This document shows, piece by piece, positions 1-9,954 of a stretch of 43,997 nt of DNA; within the stretch, counting starts at the first letter, position 1; each line of letters starts with the position of its first letter. The stretch is from NCBI RefSeq assembly GCF_018881975.1, contig NZ_JACVPJ010000015.1:1-43997 (forward strand), in the 5' to 3' direction. The notes under the pieces were generated by a model, which worked only from the letters and a program-made list of their open reading frames with translations, was not told where the DNA came from and ran no database searches. A program made the translations under genes and the position numbers. This DNA is from Polynucleobacter sp. JS-Safj-400b-B2 (GTDB taxonomy: Bacteria; Pseudomonadota; Gammaproteobacteria; Burkholderiales; Burkholderiaceae).

Positions 1-758
1 CCTATTACATGGATGTCAAAAGTGCTGAGCTAACTAAATACGCAGCCAATGCGATGCTAGCGACCCGTATCTCCTTTATGAACGAGTTAGCCAATTTGGC
101 TGACTTAGTAGGCGCTGATATTGAAGCGGTGCGCCAAGGCATTGGTTCAGATTCGCGTATTGGCTATGGCTTTTTGTACTCCGGTACTGGGTATGGCGGC
201 TCCTGCTTCCCTAAGGACGTTTCTGCTTTATCAAAAACTGCTAAAGAGCATGGCCGAGATCTCAAGATCCTGGATGCCGTAGAAGCGGTTAATGAATTGC
301 AAAAATACATCTTGGTCGAAAAGATTGAGAAGCGTTTTGGTGCAGACCTTACCGGAATGAAGTTTGCTTTATGGGGATTGGCTTTTAAACCAAACACCGA
401 CGATATGCGCGAAGCTCCTAGCCGCGTGATTATTCAAGAGTTGGTTAAACGTGGCGCCCAAGTAGTTGCTCACGATCCAGTAGCGATGCCAGAAGCTGGA
501 CATTGCCTAGAATTAGACTTTAAGGGCAACCCGGAAGGGCTCAAGCAAGTATCAATGACTGATGACCCTATGAGCACACTAGATGGCGCTGATGCCCTCA
601 TCATCGTGACCGAGTGGAAGGCCTTTAGAAGCCCAGATTTTGATCAAGTGATGCAAAAACTCAAGCGCCCCATCATTTTTGATGGTCGTAACCTCTACGA
701 GCCTGCTTCTATGCAAGAATTGGGTATTGAGTACTACGGTATCGGGCGACATAATTAA
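1..758 (+). CDS. ugd: UDP-glucose 6-dehydrogenase, C-terminal part (cut by window start)
   Basis: This enzyme oxidises UDP-glucose to UDP-glucuronate with two NAD+ in the cytoplasm, supplying precursors for exopolysaccharide and LPS. The reading frame is open to the left edge, so the N-terminal NAD-binding domain lies outside the window; the Met codon at 9 is internal. Visible are the central helical domain ([11 protein letters not shown]), the catalytic-cysteine motif [10 protein letters not shown] (Cys about 66 residues after the codon at 9) and the C-terminal UDP-binding domain with [18 protein letters not shown]. The gene ends 56 bases before the heptose kinase gene on the same strand, consistent with a cell-surface sugar cluster. 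Family assignment is secure; the full length cannot be judged. Confidence 0.95.
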   Translation, partial: YYMDVKSAELTKYAANAMLATRISFMNELANLADLVGADIEAVRQGIGSDSRIGYGFLYSGTGYGGSCFPKDVSALSKTAKEHGRDLKILDAVEAVNELQKYILVEKIEKRFGADLTGMKFALWGLAFKPNTDDMREAPSRVIIQELVKRGAQVVAHDPVAMPEAGHCLELDFKGNPEGLKQVSMTDDPMSTLDGADALIIVTEWKAFRSPDFDQVMQKLKRPIIFDGRNLYEPASMQELGIEYYGIGRHN

Positions 759-814
759 GTGGTAATAGATTAATTAGCATTAAAAAAATAAATAAAAATA
801 CATAAAGTATTCAA

Positions 815-1744
815 ATGGAAAAAGCGAACCGAGAACAGTTTTCTAAAGCCCACCTACTAGTGGTGGGTGATGTCATGCTGGATCGTTATTGGTTTGGCGA
901 TACCAATCGCATCTCTCCGGAGGCGCCAGTGCCAGTTGTACAAGTGGGCAAGATTGATGAACGTCTTGGTGGCGCCGCTAACGTAGCTCGTAACGTTGCA
1001 GCACTTGATGCACAAGTGACTATTTTGGGTATTGTTGGTAACGATGAGTCCGGTAGGCGTGTAGCCGAGTTATTAAAAGTAGGTGGTGTTGATAGTCAAT
1101 TAGAAATTGATGCTGATGTCCCTACCATTATGAAGTTACGCGTGATTGCACGTCAGCAACAGCTGATACGTTTGGATTTTGAAGAGGTTCCCAGCGCAAA
1201 AGCACTGGCCCATAAATTAGAGCGCTTTGAAAAACTCGTTGGTGATGCTGATGTGGTGATTCTGTCCGATTACGGCAAAGGTGCTTTAGGTCAAGTGGCT
1301 CACATGATTGAGCAAGCTAGAGCGCAAAATAAAATGATCTTGGTTGACCCTAAGGGTGAGGATTATGAAAAGTATCGTGGCGCCACTGTCTTAACCCCTA
1401 ACCGCAGTGAGTTGCGTCAGGTGGTTGGCCAATGGACGAGCGAAGGAGATTTAACCAAGAAAGCTCAAGACCTTAGAAAGTCTCTTGATCTACAGGCCTT
1501 GCTTTTAACACGCTCTGAGGATGGGATGAGTCTGTATACCGAATCAGGTGTGAGTCATGTCAAAGCGCAAGCACGCGAAGTTTTTGATGTGTCTGGTGCT
1601 GGTGATACCGTGATTGCTACCTTGGCAGTTGCCTTGGCTGCAAAATGGCCTTTAGAAAAAGCAATGGCACTAGCAAATCGTGCTGGTGGCATTGTTGTTG
1701 GTAAGTTGGGAACTGCCACCGTTACTTCAGAGGAATTACAGTGA
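815..1744 (+). CDS. rfaE1: D-glycero-beta-D-manno-heptose-7-phosphate kinase (single-domain)
   Basis: A PfkB-family sugar kinase that phosphorylates heptose 7-phosphate at C1 on the way to ADP-heptose for the LPS inner core. The N-terminus shows [15 protein letters not shown] and the GGAANVARN substrate loop; the C-terminus has the PfkB signature with catalytic Asp in [11 protein letters not shown]. At 309 residues it is only the kinase half of the bifunctional E. coli HldE, so the adenylyltransferase (RfaE2/HldC) must be encoded elsewhere. The stop codon overlaps the GTG start of rfaD by four bases, implying translational coupling. No strong ribosome-binding site is visible before the ATG at 815. 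Confidence 0.95.
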   Translation: MEKANREQFSKAHLLVVGDVMLDRYWFGDTNRISPEAPVPVVQVGKIDERLGGAANVARNVAALDAQVTILGIVGNDESGRRVAELLKVGGVDSQLEIDADVPTIMKLRVIARQQQLIRLDFEEVPSAKALAHKLERFEKLVGDADVVILSDYGKGALGQVAHMIEQARAQNKMILVDPKGEDYEKYRGATVLTPNRSELRQVVGQWTSEGDLTKKAQDLRKSLDLQALLLTRSEDGMSLYTESGVSHVKAQAREVFDVSGAGDTVIATLAVALAAKWPLEKAMALANRAGGIVVGKLGTATVTSEELQ

Positions 1745-2760
1745 CTATTATCGTAACTGGCGCAGCTGGATTTATTGGCGCCAATATTGTTCAAGCACTC
1801 AATGCGCGTGGCGAAAAAAATATCATTGCAGTAGATGATCTGCGCCCTGCTGATAAATACCGCAATCTCGCAGATTTAGATATCATTGATTATCTTGATA
1901 AGGATGAGTTTCTAGAGGCATTTAGAAGTGGTCGTTTAGGTAAAGTGAGGGCAGTATTCCACGAAGGAGCCTGTTCTGACACCATGGAGACGGATGGCAT
2001 TTTCATGATGGCGAATAACTATCGCTACACCATGGACTTGTTGGATATCTGCACCGCTCAAAAGGTGCAATTGCTCTACGCTTCATCAGCTGCTACTTAT
2101 GGTGGTTCAGATGTTTTTGTCGAAAGCCGCGAACATGAGAAGCCGCTCAATATTTATGGATACTCCAAGTTCTTATTTGATCAGGTGATGCGCAAGCGTT
2201 TTACTGAAAAAGCCAATACAGCACAGGTAGTGGGTTTTCGCTACTTCAATGTGTATGGACCGCGCGAATCCCATAAAGGTCGTATGGCGTCCGTTGCATT
2301 TCATCAATACCACCAATACAAAGCCAATGGCCATGTAAAGCTTTTTGGTGAGTATGGTGGCTATGGTCCTGGCGAGCAAAGCCGTGACTTTGTCTCTGTT
2401 GAAGATGTGGTCAAAGTAAATCTATTTTTCTTAGATCATCCAGAAATTAGCGGCATCTTCAATTTGGGTAGCGGTCATGCGCAACCTTTTAATGATGTCG
2501 CACATGCTGTTGCTAACTCTATGCGTAGGCTCGATAAAGCAGCCCCTGCAAGCCTACAAGAATTGGTTAAAGAAAAAGCGATTGAGTACATTCCATTCCC
2601 TGATGCTCTCAGGGGTAAATATCAATGCTTTACTCAAGCGGATCTCACTAAGCTTAGGGCTGCAGGCTATACCGAGCCTTTCTTAAATGTTGAGCAGGGC
2701 GTAGGAAGATATATTGAGTGGTTAGAGGCCAATTCTGGTTTCTTGGCCAACCCTTTGTAA
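1741..2760 (+). CDS. rfaD: ADP-L-glycero-D-manno-heptose 6-epimerase
   Basis: An extended short-chain dehydrogenase that inverts C6 of ADP-D-glycero-manno-heptose, the last step before heptose is built into LPS. The sequence starts with the Rossmann motif [10 protein letters not shown], has the family-typical HEGACSDT segment, and the catalytic YGYSK (Tyr-x3-Lys). Its 339 residues match the usual family length. The start is a GTG inside the overlap GTGA with the upstream heptose kinase, so the two are co-translated. A stem-loop with a T run follows at 2798-2830 and probably ends the operon. Confidence 0.95.
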   Translation: MTIIVTGAAGFIGANIVQALNARGEKNIIAVDDLRPADKYRNLADLDIIDYLDKDEFLEAFRSGRLGKVRAVFHEGACSDTMETDGIFMMANNYRYTMDLLDICTAQKVQLLYASSAATYGGSDVFVESREHEKPLNIYGYSKFLFDQVMRKRFTEKANTAQVVGFRYFNVYGPRESHKGRMASVAFHQYHQYKANGHVKLFGEYGGYGPGEQSRDFVSVEDVVKVNLFFLDHPEISGIFNLGSGHAQPFNDVAHAVANSMRRLDKAAPASLQELVKEKAIEYIPFPDALRGKYQCFTQADLTKLRAAGYTEPFLNVEQGVGRYIEWLEANSGFLANPL

Positions 2761-2797
2761 GCCAGTCAACAGAAGCAGTTTCTCCTCGTTGTAAATC

Positions 2798-2830
2798 ATC
2801 CACGTGCACTTGGTGTCCGTGGATTTTTTA
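2798..2830 (+). terminator. Rho-independent terminator after rfaD
   Basis: Inverted repeat atccacg / cgtggat (7 bp, 13-base loop) followed directly by TTTTTTA. It lies between rfaD and the ComEA-like gene and argues against the GTG at 2804 as the start of the latter, because that codon is inside the stem. Confidence 0.75.
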
Positions 2831-2848
2831 TTCATTACAGGAGAAAAC

Positions 2849-3277
2849 ATGAGTAATCATTTAAATCTAGATAGATGTTGGAGTTTGGTTCGGGCTGTAG
2901 CAGTAGCGTTCACAGTATGCATTTCGAGTGTCGGGGCAGCAAACGCCTCACCTATTAACGTCAATACTGCGACTCAAACTGAGCTAGAGAGCATCAAAGG
3001 CATTGGTCCATCCAAAGCCAAAACCATCATTGCTGAGCGCTTGGATGGCGGGCATTTTCAAGATGCGAATGACTTGCAGAAACGGGTTCGGGGTATTGGT
3101 ATGAAATCAGTAGAAAAAATGGTTGATAACGGCTTAACAATCGAAGCCCCTAGTTCCTTTCGGGAACCAAATGGCCGTACCAAGAAAGAAAGCAGCGCAT
3201 CTGGTCGACGTAATGCTCGTAATCAGGCTAGTCCTCGCAATCAGCAGGAACGTACGGGAGAAGGTCGCAGAAATTAA
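2849..3277 (+). CDS. ComEA-like helix-hairpin-helix DNA-binding protein, exported
   Basis: A 142-residue protein with an N-terminal signal-type segment (about residues 1-34, ending near GAANAS), then two helix-hairpin-helix motifs beginning PINVNTATQTELESI and containing KGIGPSKAKTI, the hallmark of ComEA-type periplasmic DNA-binding proteins used in DNA uptake. The last 40 or so residues form a low-complexity tail rich in Arg, Asn, Gln and Ser that most ComEA proteins lack. The ATG at 2849 is preferred because ACAGGAGAA stands just upstream; an in-frame GTG at 2804 falls within a terminator stem. A role in natural transformation is family knowledge; no other competence gene is nearby. Confidence 0.85.
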   Translation: MSNHLNLDRCWSLVRAVAVAFTVCISSVGAANASPINVNTATQTELESIKGIGPSKAKTIIAERLDGGHFQDANDLQKRVRGIGMKSVEKMVDNGLTIEAPSSFREPNGRTKKESSASGRRNARNQASPRNQQERTGEGRRN

Positions 3278-3318
3278 ACCCTATCGTGTGTAGGCCTGCT
3301 TATGGCTAAAATGGCCTC

Positions 3319-4230
3319 ATGAGCAAACCTTCCTACCTTACTATTTCGCAGACTGTGGGCAATACGCCTTTGGTGCGCTTACAGCGTATCCCTGGTCTTG
3401 AGAATGAGAATCGCAATAATGTGATTTTGGGTAAGTTAGAAGGAAATAATCCAGCCGGGTCGGTGAAGGACCGACCTGCGCTGTCGATGATTTCACGCGC
3501 ACAAGAACGCGGTGAAATTAAACCTGGCGATACTTTAATTGAAGCAACTAGCGGAAATACAGGCATTGCATTGGCAATGACTGCAGCCATGCTCGGCTAC
3601 AAGATGATTTTGGTGATGCCGGAAAATCAAAGTATTGAACGTCGTCAAAGTATGGCGGCATATGGTGCTGAACTGATTTTGACGGCAGCTTCAGGCGGCA
3701 TGGAATTTGCAAGAGATTACGCCTTGCAATTGCAGAGAGAAGGTCGCGGCAGATTACTCGATCAATTTGCCAACCCAGACAATCCTAGGGCACATATCGA
3801 GACTACAGGTCCAGAGATCTGGCGCGATACAGATGGACAGGTTACCCATTTCATTTCTGCGATGGGCACTACCGGAACGATTACTGGCGTCTCAACCTAT
3901 CTCAAGTCTATGAATCCTGCGATTCAGATAATTGGGGCACAGCCTGAAGAAGGCTCTCAAATTCCTGGCATTCGGAAGTGGGCGCCAGCATATCTGCCTA
4001 AGATTTATCAAGGTGATCGCGTTGATGCGATTGAGTATGTTTCTCAAGCGGATGCTGAAGAGATGGCGCGTCGCCTAGCTGCACAAGAGGGCATCTTCTG
4101 TGGCATCTCCGCTGGAGGCGCCTTAGTTGTGGCCTTGCGTATAGCGCGTCAGGTTGAAAATGCGACGATTGTCTTTATTGTCTGCGACCGTGGTGATCGC
4201 TACCTATCTACTGGGGTTTTTCCAGCTTAA
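3319..4230 (+). CDS. cysM: Cysteine synthase B
   Basis: A PLP-dependent beta-replacement enzyme that makes L-cysteine from O-acetylserine and sulfide (and, for the B type, thiosulfate). The PLP lysine is Lys50 in NPAGSVKDRP, the substrate loop is TSGNTG at 77-82, and the phosphate-binding GTTGT loop follows. Length (303) and the C-terminal DRGDRYLSTGVF segment point to the CysM rather than the longer CysK type. The gene stands alone on the plus strand and converges with mltB; the two genes share bases 4227-4230, each stop codon lying on the palindrome TTAA. Confidence 0.93.
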   Translation: MSKPSYLTISQTVGNTPLVRLQRIPGLENENRNNVILGKLEGNNPAGSVKDRPALSMISRAQERGEIKPGDTLIEATSGNTGIALAMTAAMLGYKMILVMPENQSIERRQSMAAYGAELILTAASGGMEFARDYALQLQREGRGRLLDQFANPDNPRAHIETTGPEIWRDTDGQVTHFISAMGTTGTITGVSTYLKSMNPAIQIIGAQPEEGSQIPGIRKWAPAYLPKIYQGDRVDAIEYVSQADAEEMARRLAAQEGIFCGISAGGALVVALRIARQVENATIVFIVCDRGDRYLSTGVFPA

Positions 4231-5480
4231 GAAGATTTCACTTTTTTCTTAGCGCTGGTTTTTTTAGGCTTAGATTTTTCGCTGACTACCTTAGATCCAC
4301 TAGCTTTAGTTGGGCTTTCTACTGGCACTACGCTTTGGTTCTTAAATCCCAAAGCTTCCGCAAACTCTGCAACACTTTGAGCATAGAAGTAGCTGCGGTT
4401 GTACTGAACAATCGTCAGAAAATTATTTAAGCCAACAAAATACTGCACTTGGTCTGCACCATCTTTATCGGGATAAGGTAGATCTACGATGAAGGCCTTG
4501 CTTTGAGGTTCTACGCCGCCACTTTGAAGGTCGCCTTGTTGCTTGGTCAAAATACCTTTATCAATAAGCTCTTGAACCGTGTATTTCAGTTGCGGTTCAC
4601 CATCTGCCAATGCTTTAGCAGCATTAATGCCGCTCACTTGCACTGGAAATGAAATCGGCATCCCTGTCTGCCAGCCATGCTTTTTCATAAAGTTAGCAAC
4701 GCTGGCAATCGCATCCTTAGGACTTTGTTTGAGATCGATTTGACCATCCCCATCTCCATCTACTGCAAAGCTGCGAATACTGCTGGGCATGAACTGCGGT
4801 AGGCCTATAGCGCCTGCATAGGAGCTGTTCTGATTAAGGCAGGCACTAAAGCGTGCGCTATTGACACCTTGACTACTATTTTGAGAGGGCAGCTTACCGC
4901 CTGCTTCAGTCCAGCACATAAGAATGAGTTCTTTGAGTTGATCCTTAAAGAGTTGTTCTCTAGCTGATTTATTGGAGGTATCTGGGTAACTAAAGGCTAG
5001 GGTGGACAGAACATCTTTAACCCTAAAGTTGCCAGTTTGGCGCCCATAGATGGTTTCGATGCCAATAATGGCCACAATAATCTCGGCTGGCACCCCTGAA
5101 TCTTGCTCAACTTGACTCAAAAAGGCTTGATTTTGTTCCCAGAAGGCTTTGCCAGCCTTGAGGCGAACCGGTTCAATAAAGCGTTTGCGGTAAGCCAGCC
5201 AATTTTTCTTGAAAGTGCCCGATGGGGGTAATACCAATTTGCGTATTGAGGGAATCGTTTTAGCATCTAGGAAGCCCATTTCTAGGGCTGGGAGCGGGAT
5301 TTCTTGAGTCTGGGATACTTGTCCTAGTAGTTCATTGAGGTTTTGGCTGACACGCGCTTCGGTGACTGCATCATCGGTCTGGTTTACGATGGATTGTTGC
5401 GATTGGGTTGGTTGTGTAGGAGTGCTGGAGCACCCTGCTAGCAATAGAGCAATCAGTAGGTAGGAGATGCGAAAGTTCAT
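4227..5480 (-). CDS. mltB: Membrane-bound lytic murein transglycosylase B (lipoprotein)
   Basis: Cleaves the MurNAc-GlcNAc bond of peptidoglycan with formation of 1,6-anhydro-muramic ends, acting in the periplasm. The protein chosen here (417 residues) begins MNFRISYLLIALLLAGCSS, a signal peptide with lipobox LAGC, so it is anchored by lipidated Cys. An in-frame ATG 45 bases upstream would add a hydrophilic leader that spoils the signal peptide, so it was not used. The catalytic Glu sits in IGIETIYGRQ; GAIGLPQFMPSS and the Asp-rich DGDGDGQIDL loop are MltB hallmarks. A lysine-rich tail of about 25 residues closes the protein and may bind the wall or DNA. Confidence 0.92.
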   Translation of the reverse strand: MNFRISYLLIALLLAGCSSTPTQPTQSQQSIVNQTDDAVTEARVSQNLNELLGQVSQTQEIPLPALEMGFLDAKTIPSIRKLVLPPSGTFKKNWLAYRKRFIEPVRLKAGKAFWEQNQAFLSQVEQDSGVPAEIIVAIIGIETIYGRQTGNFRVKDVLSTLAFSYPDTSNKSAREQLFKDQLKELILMCWTEAGGKLPSQNSSQGVNSARFSACLNQNSSYAGAIGLPQFMPSSIRSFAVDGDGDGQIDLKQSPKDAIASVANFMKKHGWQTGMPISFPVQVSGINAAKALADGEPQLKYTVQELIDKGILTKQQGDLQSGGVEPQSKAFIVDLPYPDKDGADQVQYFVGLNNFLTIVQYNRSYFYAQSVAEFAEALGFKNQSVVPVESPTKASGSKVVSEKSKPKKTSAKKKVKSS

Positions 5481-5576
5481 GCCTAAGGTATTTGTATTGG
5501 TTTTGGATTTTTGAGTGTTAAGCACGTTTTATTAGATTATAAAAAATTATAAATTTGCTATTAAGGATTTTGAGTA

Positions 5577-6497
5577 ATGACAACAGGATACATAACTCAT
5601 CCAGACTTTCTGAAACATGAGATGGGAAGCCATCATCCAGAGTGTCCGGAACGAATTCAGGCGATCAATGATCAATTGATACGCAGTGGTATTGATCAAT
5701 TTTTGCATCATTTGGATGCACCTTTGGCAACCGAGGATCAGCTTGAGTTGGTGCATAGTCCGGATCATGTTTCTTTTGTGCGAGATCGCGCTCCTGAGAG
5801 CGGGTATTTCATGCTGGATGGCGACACCATTATGAATCCCCATACCTACAGAGTGGCACTGAGAGCTGCTGGTGCAGCTATTGCCGGTGTCGATGCTGTT
5901 ATGAAAGGCGATGTTGAGAATGTCTTTTGCGCAGTAAGACCTCCAGGACATCATGCAGAGCCAACCCGCTCCATGGGATTTTGTTTGTTTGATAACGTAG
6001 CCATTGCTGCGCGTTATGCGATGGAGACATACGGTATCGAGCGTGTTGCCATTATTGATTTTGACGTTCATCATGGCAATGGCACTGAAGCAGCTTTCTT
6101 TAATGACCCCAATGTCTTGATGTGCAGCTTCTTCCAGCACCCTTTTTATCCCTATAGCGGCCTTGATCATGCTAACAATATGGTTAATGTGCCTTTGCCA
6201 GCAGCCACTCGTGGCGACGTAGTGCGCTCTATCGTAGAAGAGCAATGGTTGCCTGCCTTGCGTAATTTTGAGCCTGAGCTCATTATCATTTCTGCTGGAT
6301 TTGATGCTCATCGTGAAGATGATTTGGGTCAGATGGGTTTGGTAGAGGATGACTATGCTTGGATTACTAAGCGTCTAAAAGATATTGCAAATGACTATGC
6401 GCAAGGCCGCATGGTGAGTTGTTTGGAGGGTGGATATAACCTCTCTGCATTGGGTCGTAGCGTAGTGGCTCACATCAAGGCATTAGCAGAAATTTAA
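5577..6497 (+). CDS. Histone-deacetylase-family zinc hydrolase (acetylpolyamine amidohydrolase-like)
   Basis: A class II HDAC-like enzyme of 306 residues. The charge-relay histidines are in RPPGHHAE (His125, His126); zinc ligands are Asp163 and His165 in DFDVHHGNG and Asp243 in SAGFDAHREDD; the transition-state Tyr is in LEGGYN. All catalytic residues are therefore present. Bacterial members deacetylate polyamines, acetoin-related or other small acyl-amides; the true substrate is unknown. It is followed 14 bases later by an acyl-CoA synthetase gene, and this order suggests it releases or edits acyl groups that feed the same pathway (inference). The 5' region shared with mltB is AT-rich and probably holds divergent promoters. 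Confidence 0.9.
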   Translation: MTTGYITHPDFLKHEMGSHHPECPERIQAINDQLIRSGIDQFLHHLDAPLATEDQLELVHSPDHVSFVRDRAPESGYFMLDGDTIMNPHTYRVALRAAGAAIAGVDAVMKGDVENVFCAVRPPGHHAEPTRSMGFCLFDNVAIAARYAMETYGIERVAIIDFDVHHGNGTEAAFFNDPNVLMCSFFQHPFYPYSGLDHANNMVNVPLPAATRGDVVRSIVEEQWLPALRNFEPELIIISAGFDAHREDDLGQMGLVEDDYAWITKRLKDIANDYAQGRMVSCLEGGYNLSALGRSVVAHIKALAEI

Positions 6498-6511
6498 ATC
6501 GAAGGCTGAAG

Positions 6512-8164
6512 ATGGCGAATATTTACGAACAAGGCTTGGATCGAAATTCAGCCAACTACACCCCAATTACTCCACTCTTATTTTTAGAGCGCTCGGCACA
6601 AATTTATCCCAATAAGACTGCCGTCATTCATGGGAAGTTGCGCCAGACATGGAAGCAAACGTATGAGCGTTGCCGTCGCCTAGCGAGCGCATTGCAAAAA
6701 CACGGTATTGGCTTAGGAGATACGGTGGCGGTGATGTTACCAAACACGCCTCCTATGGTGGAGGCGCACTTTGGCATTCCGATGGCGGGAGCAGTTTTAA
6801 ATGCACTGAATACCCGTTTGGACGCAGAGTCAATTGCATTCATGCTCAATCATGGTGAAGCCAAAGTGGTCATTGTGGATCCCGAGTTTTCAGGGGTGAT
6901 GAAAAAAGCCCTCGATATCGCGAAAAAAGATTCTGGACGTGAATTTTTAGTCATCGATGTAGAAGAAAATGAGTTTGACGTACCCGGTGAAAAGTTGGGC
7001 AAATTCACTTATGAGCAATTACTCTCAGAAGGCGACCCTAGCTTTGCATGGCAGGTACCTGCGGACGAGTGGCAAGCAATTTGCTTGAACTACACTTCAG
7101 GCACTACTGGCAACCCCAAAGGCGTGGTATATCACCACCGCGGTGCTGCAATCAATGCTGTCTCGAATGTGTTGGACTGGGATATTAATAAGCATCCCAT
7201 CTATCTCTGGACTTTGCCGATGTTCCATTGCAATGGTTGGTGCTTTCCATGGACTATTGCCGCACGTGCTGGTGTGAATGTCTGCTTACGTCGAGTGGAT
7301 GCACAACATATTTTTGCGGCGATTAAAGAACATGGTGTGACTCACTATTGCGCAGCTCCTATTGTGCATAACTTGTTAGTCAATGCGCCAGATGAGATGA
7401 AGGTAGGAGTGCCCACTGGTGTCAAAGGTTTGATCGCGGGTGCTGCTCCTCCTGCCTCCATTATTGAAGGTATGGAAAAATTAGGATTTGATTTAACGCA
7501 TGTCTATGGTTTAACTGAAACCTATGGCCCAGCAGCTGTGTGCGTTAAACAAGATGAATGGAATGAGGTAGATATTGGTGAGCGTGCTCGCTTAAACGCT
7601 CGCCAAGGTGTGCGTTATCACCTGCAACAAGCCATTGCTGTTTTAGATCCAGAGACAATGCAGCCAGTTCCTGCTGATGGTGAAACCATGGGCGAAATTA
7701 TGTTCAAGGGCAACATCGCGATGAAGGGTTACCTGAAGAACGAAAAGGCAACCCAAGAAGCATTTGAGGGTGGCTGGTTCCATTCAGGCGATTTGGCTGT
7801 GATGAACCCAGATGGATATGTGAAGATGAAGGATCGTAGTAAAGACATCATTATCTCTGGTGGAGAAAATATTTCATCAGTAGAAGTGGAGGATGTACTC
7901 TATCGCCACCCAGCAATCAATGCGGCCGCAGTCGTTGCTAAACCGGATCCAAAGTGGGGTGAGACACCTTGCGCTTTTCTGGAAATTAAGCCAGGAGTTG
8001 CTGTCACGGCTGAGGAGATTATTGCGCACTGTAAGCAGCATTTAGCTGGCTTTAAGGTTCCCAGAGCGATTGTGTTCTGTGAGCTACCAAAGACCTCGAC
8101 GGGCAAGATTCAGAAGTTTGAGCTACGCAAGCTGGCTGGATCCGCCACTGCTATTGATGTCTAG
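6512..8164 (+). CDS. Acyl-CoA synthetase (AMP-forming), medium-chain / DmdB-like
   Basis: Activates a carboxylic acid to its acyl-CoA through an acyl-adenylate. The ANL-family P-loop YTSGTTGNPKG is at 194-204; the adenine-binding YGLTETYGP and the hinge DRSKDIIISGGENIS follow; the catalytic Lys is in STGKIQK near the C-terminus. The 550-residue length and start NIYEQGLDRNSAN match the clade that includes medium-chain acyl-CoA ligases and the 3-methylmercaptopropionyl-CoA ligase DmdB. The substrate cannot be decided by reading alone. It sits between the HDAC-like gene and etfBA plus a DmdC-type dehydrogenase, so a fatty-acid or methylmercaptopropionate oxidation role is plausible. Confidence 0.88.
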   Translation: MANIYEQGLDRNSANYTPITPLLFLERSAQIYPNKTAVIHGKLRQTWKQTYERCRRLASALQKHGIGLGDTVAVMLPNTPPMVEAHFGIPMAGAVLNALNTRLDAESIAFMLNHGEAKVVIVDPEFSGVMKKALDIAKKDSGREFLVIDVEENEFDVPGEKLGKFTYEQLLSEGDPSFAWQVPADEWQAICLNYTSGTTGNPKGVVYHHRGAAINAVSNVLDWDINKHPIYLWTLPMFHCNGWCFPWTIAARAGVNVCLRRVDAQHIFAAIKEHGVTHYCAAPIVHNLLVNAPDEMKVGVPTGVKGLIAGAAPPASIIEGMEKLGFDLTHVYGLTETYGPAAVCVKQDEWNEVDIGERARLNARQGVRYHLQQAIAVLDPETMQPVPADGETMGEIMFKGNIAMKGYLKNEKATQEAFEGGWFHSGDLAVMNPDGYVKMKDRSKDIIISGGENISSVEVEDVLYRHPAINAAAVVAKPDPKWGETPCAFLEIKPGVAVTAEEIIAHCKQHLAGFKVPRAIVFCELPKTSTGKIQKFELRKLAGSATAIDV

Positions 8165-8170
8165 GGATTG

Positions 8171-8185
8171 ATCCGCAGGGCGGAT
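8171..8185 (+). repeat. Short inverted repeat between acyl-CoA synthetase and etfB genes
   Basis: atccgc / gcggat, 6 bp with a three-base loop, in the 55-base gap before etfB. It lacks a following T run, so it is not a terminator on this strand. It may be an RNA hairpin or a protein-binding site; function unknown. Confidence 0.4.
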
Positions 8186-8219
8186 AAAATAGATCATTAA
8201 CCATTTTTGAGTATTCCAA

Positions 8220-8969
8220 ATGAAAATCTTAGTAGCTGTAAAGCGCGTTGTTGATTACAACGTCAAAATTCGGGTGAAATCAGACAACTCTGGTGTTGAT
8301 TTGGCCAACGTCAAAATGAGTATGAATCCCTTTGACGAGATTGCGGTAGAAGAAGCAGTCCGCTTAAAAGAAGCGGGTGTGGCATCTGAGATAGTAGTGG
8401 TGACTGCTGGTGCAACGCAATGCCAGGAAACTCTTCGTACTGCATTAGCGATTGGCGCTGATCGTGCAATTCTGGTGGAAACCGATACAGAATTGCAGCC
8501 CTTGGCGGTCGCAAAGATTCTGAAGGCGCTGTCCGATAAAGAGCAAGCGCAAATCATCATCTTGGGCAAACAAGCCATTGATGATGACAGTAATCAAACA
8601 GGTCAAATGTTGGCAAGTCTTTTGGATATTCCACAAGCTACCTTTGCATCTAAGGTTGTGGTTGCAAATGGCAAGGCTACTGTTACGCGCGAAGTGGATG
8701 GCGGTTTAGAAACAATTGCACTTTCATTACCAGCAGTGATCACTACTGACTTGCGCTTGAACGAGCCACGCTATGTGACTTTGCCAAATATCATGAAAGC
8801 TAAGAAGAAAACAATTGATATCGTTAAGCCTGAAGATTTGGGTGTCGATATTGCCCCGCGTCTTAAAACGCTCAAAGTAGAAGAGCCACCTAAGCGTAGC
8901 GCAGGTGTGATGGTTGCGGATGTAGCGGCTCTTGTAGAAAAACTCAAAAATGAAGCGAAGGTGATCTAA
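8220..8969 (+). CDS. etfB: Electron transfer flavoprotein, beta subunit
   Basis: The AMP-binding subunit of the ETF heterodimer, which takes electrons from acyl-CoA dehydrogenases and passes them to ETF:quinone oxidoreductase. It begins [20 protein letters not shown] as in proteobacterial EtfB, has [14 protein letters not shown] for AMP/FAD contact and the dehydrogenase-recognition region [19 protein letters not shown]. At 249 residues it has normal length. The stop codon is followed without a gap by the ATG of etfA, so the subunits are made together. Confidence 0.96.
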   Translation: MKILVAVKRVVDYNVKIRVKSDNSGVDLANVKMSMNPFDEIAVEEAVRLKEAGVASEIVVVTAGATQCQETLRTALAIGADRAILVETDTELQPLAVAKILKALSDKEQAQIIILGKQAIDDDSNQTGQMLASLLDIPQATFASKVVVANGKATVTREVDGGLETIALSLPAVITTDLRLNEPRYVTLPNIMKAKKKTIDIVKPEDLGVDIAPRLKTLKVEEPPKRSAGVMVADVAALVEKLKNEAKVI

Positions 8970-9905
8970 ATGGCTGCACTTGTTATTGCTGAACACGATA
9001 ATCAATCATTAAAGGCTGCAACCTTAAATGCCATAGCAGCTGCTTTGCAGTGCTCTCCAGAGGTTGATATTTTAGTTGCTGGTAGCGGTGCCGATGCTGC
9101 TGCAGTCGCAGCAGCTCAAATTGCTGGCGTGCGCAAAGTGATTCAAATGGATGCAGCAAATCTAGCGGATCAGTTGGCCGAACCCTTAGCTGCCCAAATT
9201 TTCTCCATTGCAAATGGGTATAGCCATATCCTCGCCCCTGCAACCGCTAATGGTAAGAATGTTTTGCCACGGGTTGCTGCTAAGTTAGATGTGGCTCAGT
9301 TGTCTGACATTACCAAAGTCATCTCTGCGGATACTTTCGAGCGTCCAATCTATGCAGGTAACGCGATTGCTACTGTGCAAAGCGCTGATCCAATCAAAGT
9401 AATTACTGTGCGTACTACTGGTTTTGATCCTGTAGCGGCCACAGGTGGTTCAGCTGCTGTAGAAAAAGTAGCTGCTGCCGACAGTAAGGCGCAATCCTCT
9501 TTTGTTGGTCGCGAGCTGACCAAATCGGATCGTCCAGAATTGACTGCTGCCAAGATCATCGTATCTGGTGGCCGTGGTTTGGGTTCTGGTGAAAAGTATC
9601 AAGAACTCATTGCCCCATTAGCTGACAAGCTAGGTGCTGCTTTGGGTGCGTCTCGCGCTGCTGTTGATGCGGGTTACGTTCCGAATGACTATCAAGTAGG
9701 TCAGACCGGTAAGATTGTAGCCCCACAGCTTTACATTGCTGTAGGTATCTCCGGTGCTATCCAGCATTTAGCTGGCATGAAAGATTCCAAAGTTATTGTG
9801 GCAATTAATAAAGATCCAGAGGCGCCAATCTTTGGTGTAGCTGACTATGGTCTAGTGGCAGATTTAAATACTGCCGTACCTGAGTTAACCAAAGCGCTTG
9901 GTTGA
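8970..9905 (+). CDS. etfA: Electron transfer flavoprotein, alpha subunit
   Basis: The FAD-carrying subunit of ETF, partner of the gene directly upstream. The C-terminal FAD domain shows [31 protein letters not shown] and the signature [16 protein letters not shown], then NKDPEAPIF. Length 311 is typical. Its start abuts the etfB stop codon, and the DmdC-type dehydrogenase gene starts 49 bases downstream, so electrons from that enzyme can be handed straight to this flavoprotein. Confidence 0.96.
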   Translation: MAALVIAEHDNQSLKAATLNAIAAALQCSPEVDILVAGSGADAAAVAAAQIAGVRKVIQMDAANLADQLAEPLAAQIFSIANGYSHILAPATANGKNVLPRVAAKLDVAQLSDITKVISADTFERPIYAGNAIATVQSADPIKVITVRTTGFDPVAATGGSAAVEKVAAADSKAQSSFVGRELTKSDRPELTAAKIIVSGGRGLGSGEKYQELIAPLADKLGAALGASRAAVDAGYVPNDYQVGQTGKIVAPQLYIAVGISGAIQHLAGMKDSKVIVAINKDPEAPIFGVADYGLVADLNTAVPELTKALG

Positions 9906-9954
9906 TTCACTTAGCCGTTGAATTGAGAATCAAATCGAATAAAGAGGAGTTGTA

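Noticed and set aside
2804..2848. Upstream GTG start for the ComEA-like protein
   Set aside because: The codon is inside a terminator stem and the added residues disturb the signal peptide; ATG 2849 has a good ribosome-binding site.
5547..6311. 254-codon open frame on the minus strand
   Set aside because: Lies opposite the HDAC-like gene, whose catalytic motifs are all conserved; composition is that of an antisense frame and no motif is seen.
8255..9243. Several minus-strand open frames opposite etfB and etfA
   Set aside because: They are antisense frames of two well-conserved genes and show no motifs or ribosome-binding sites.
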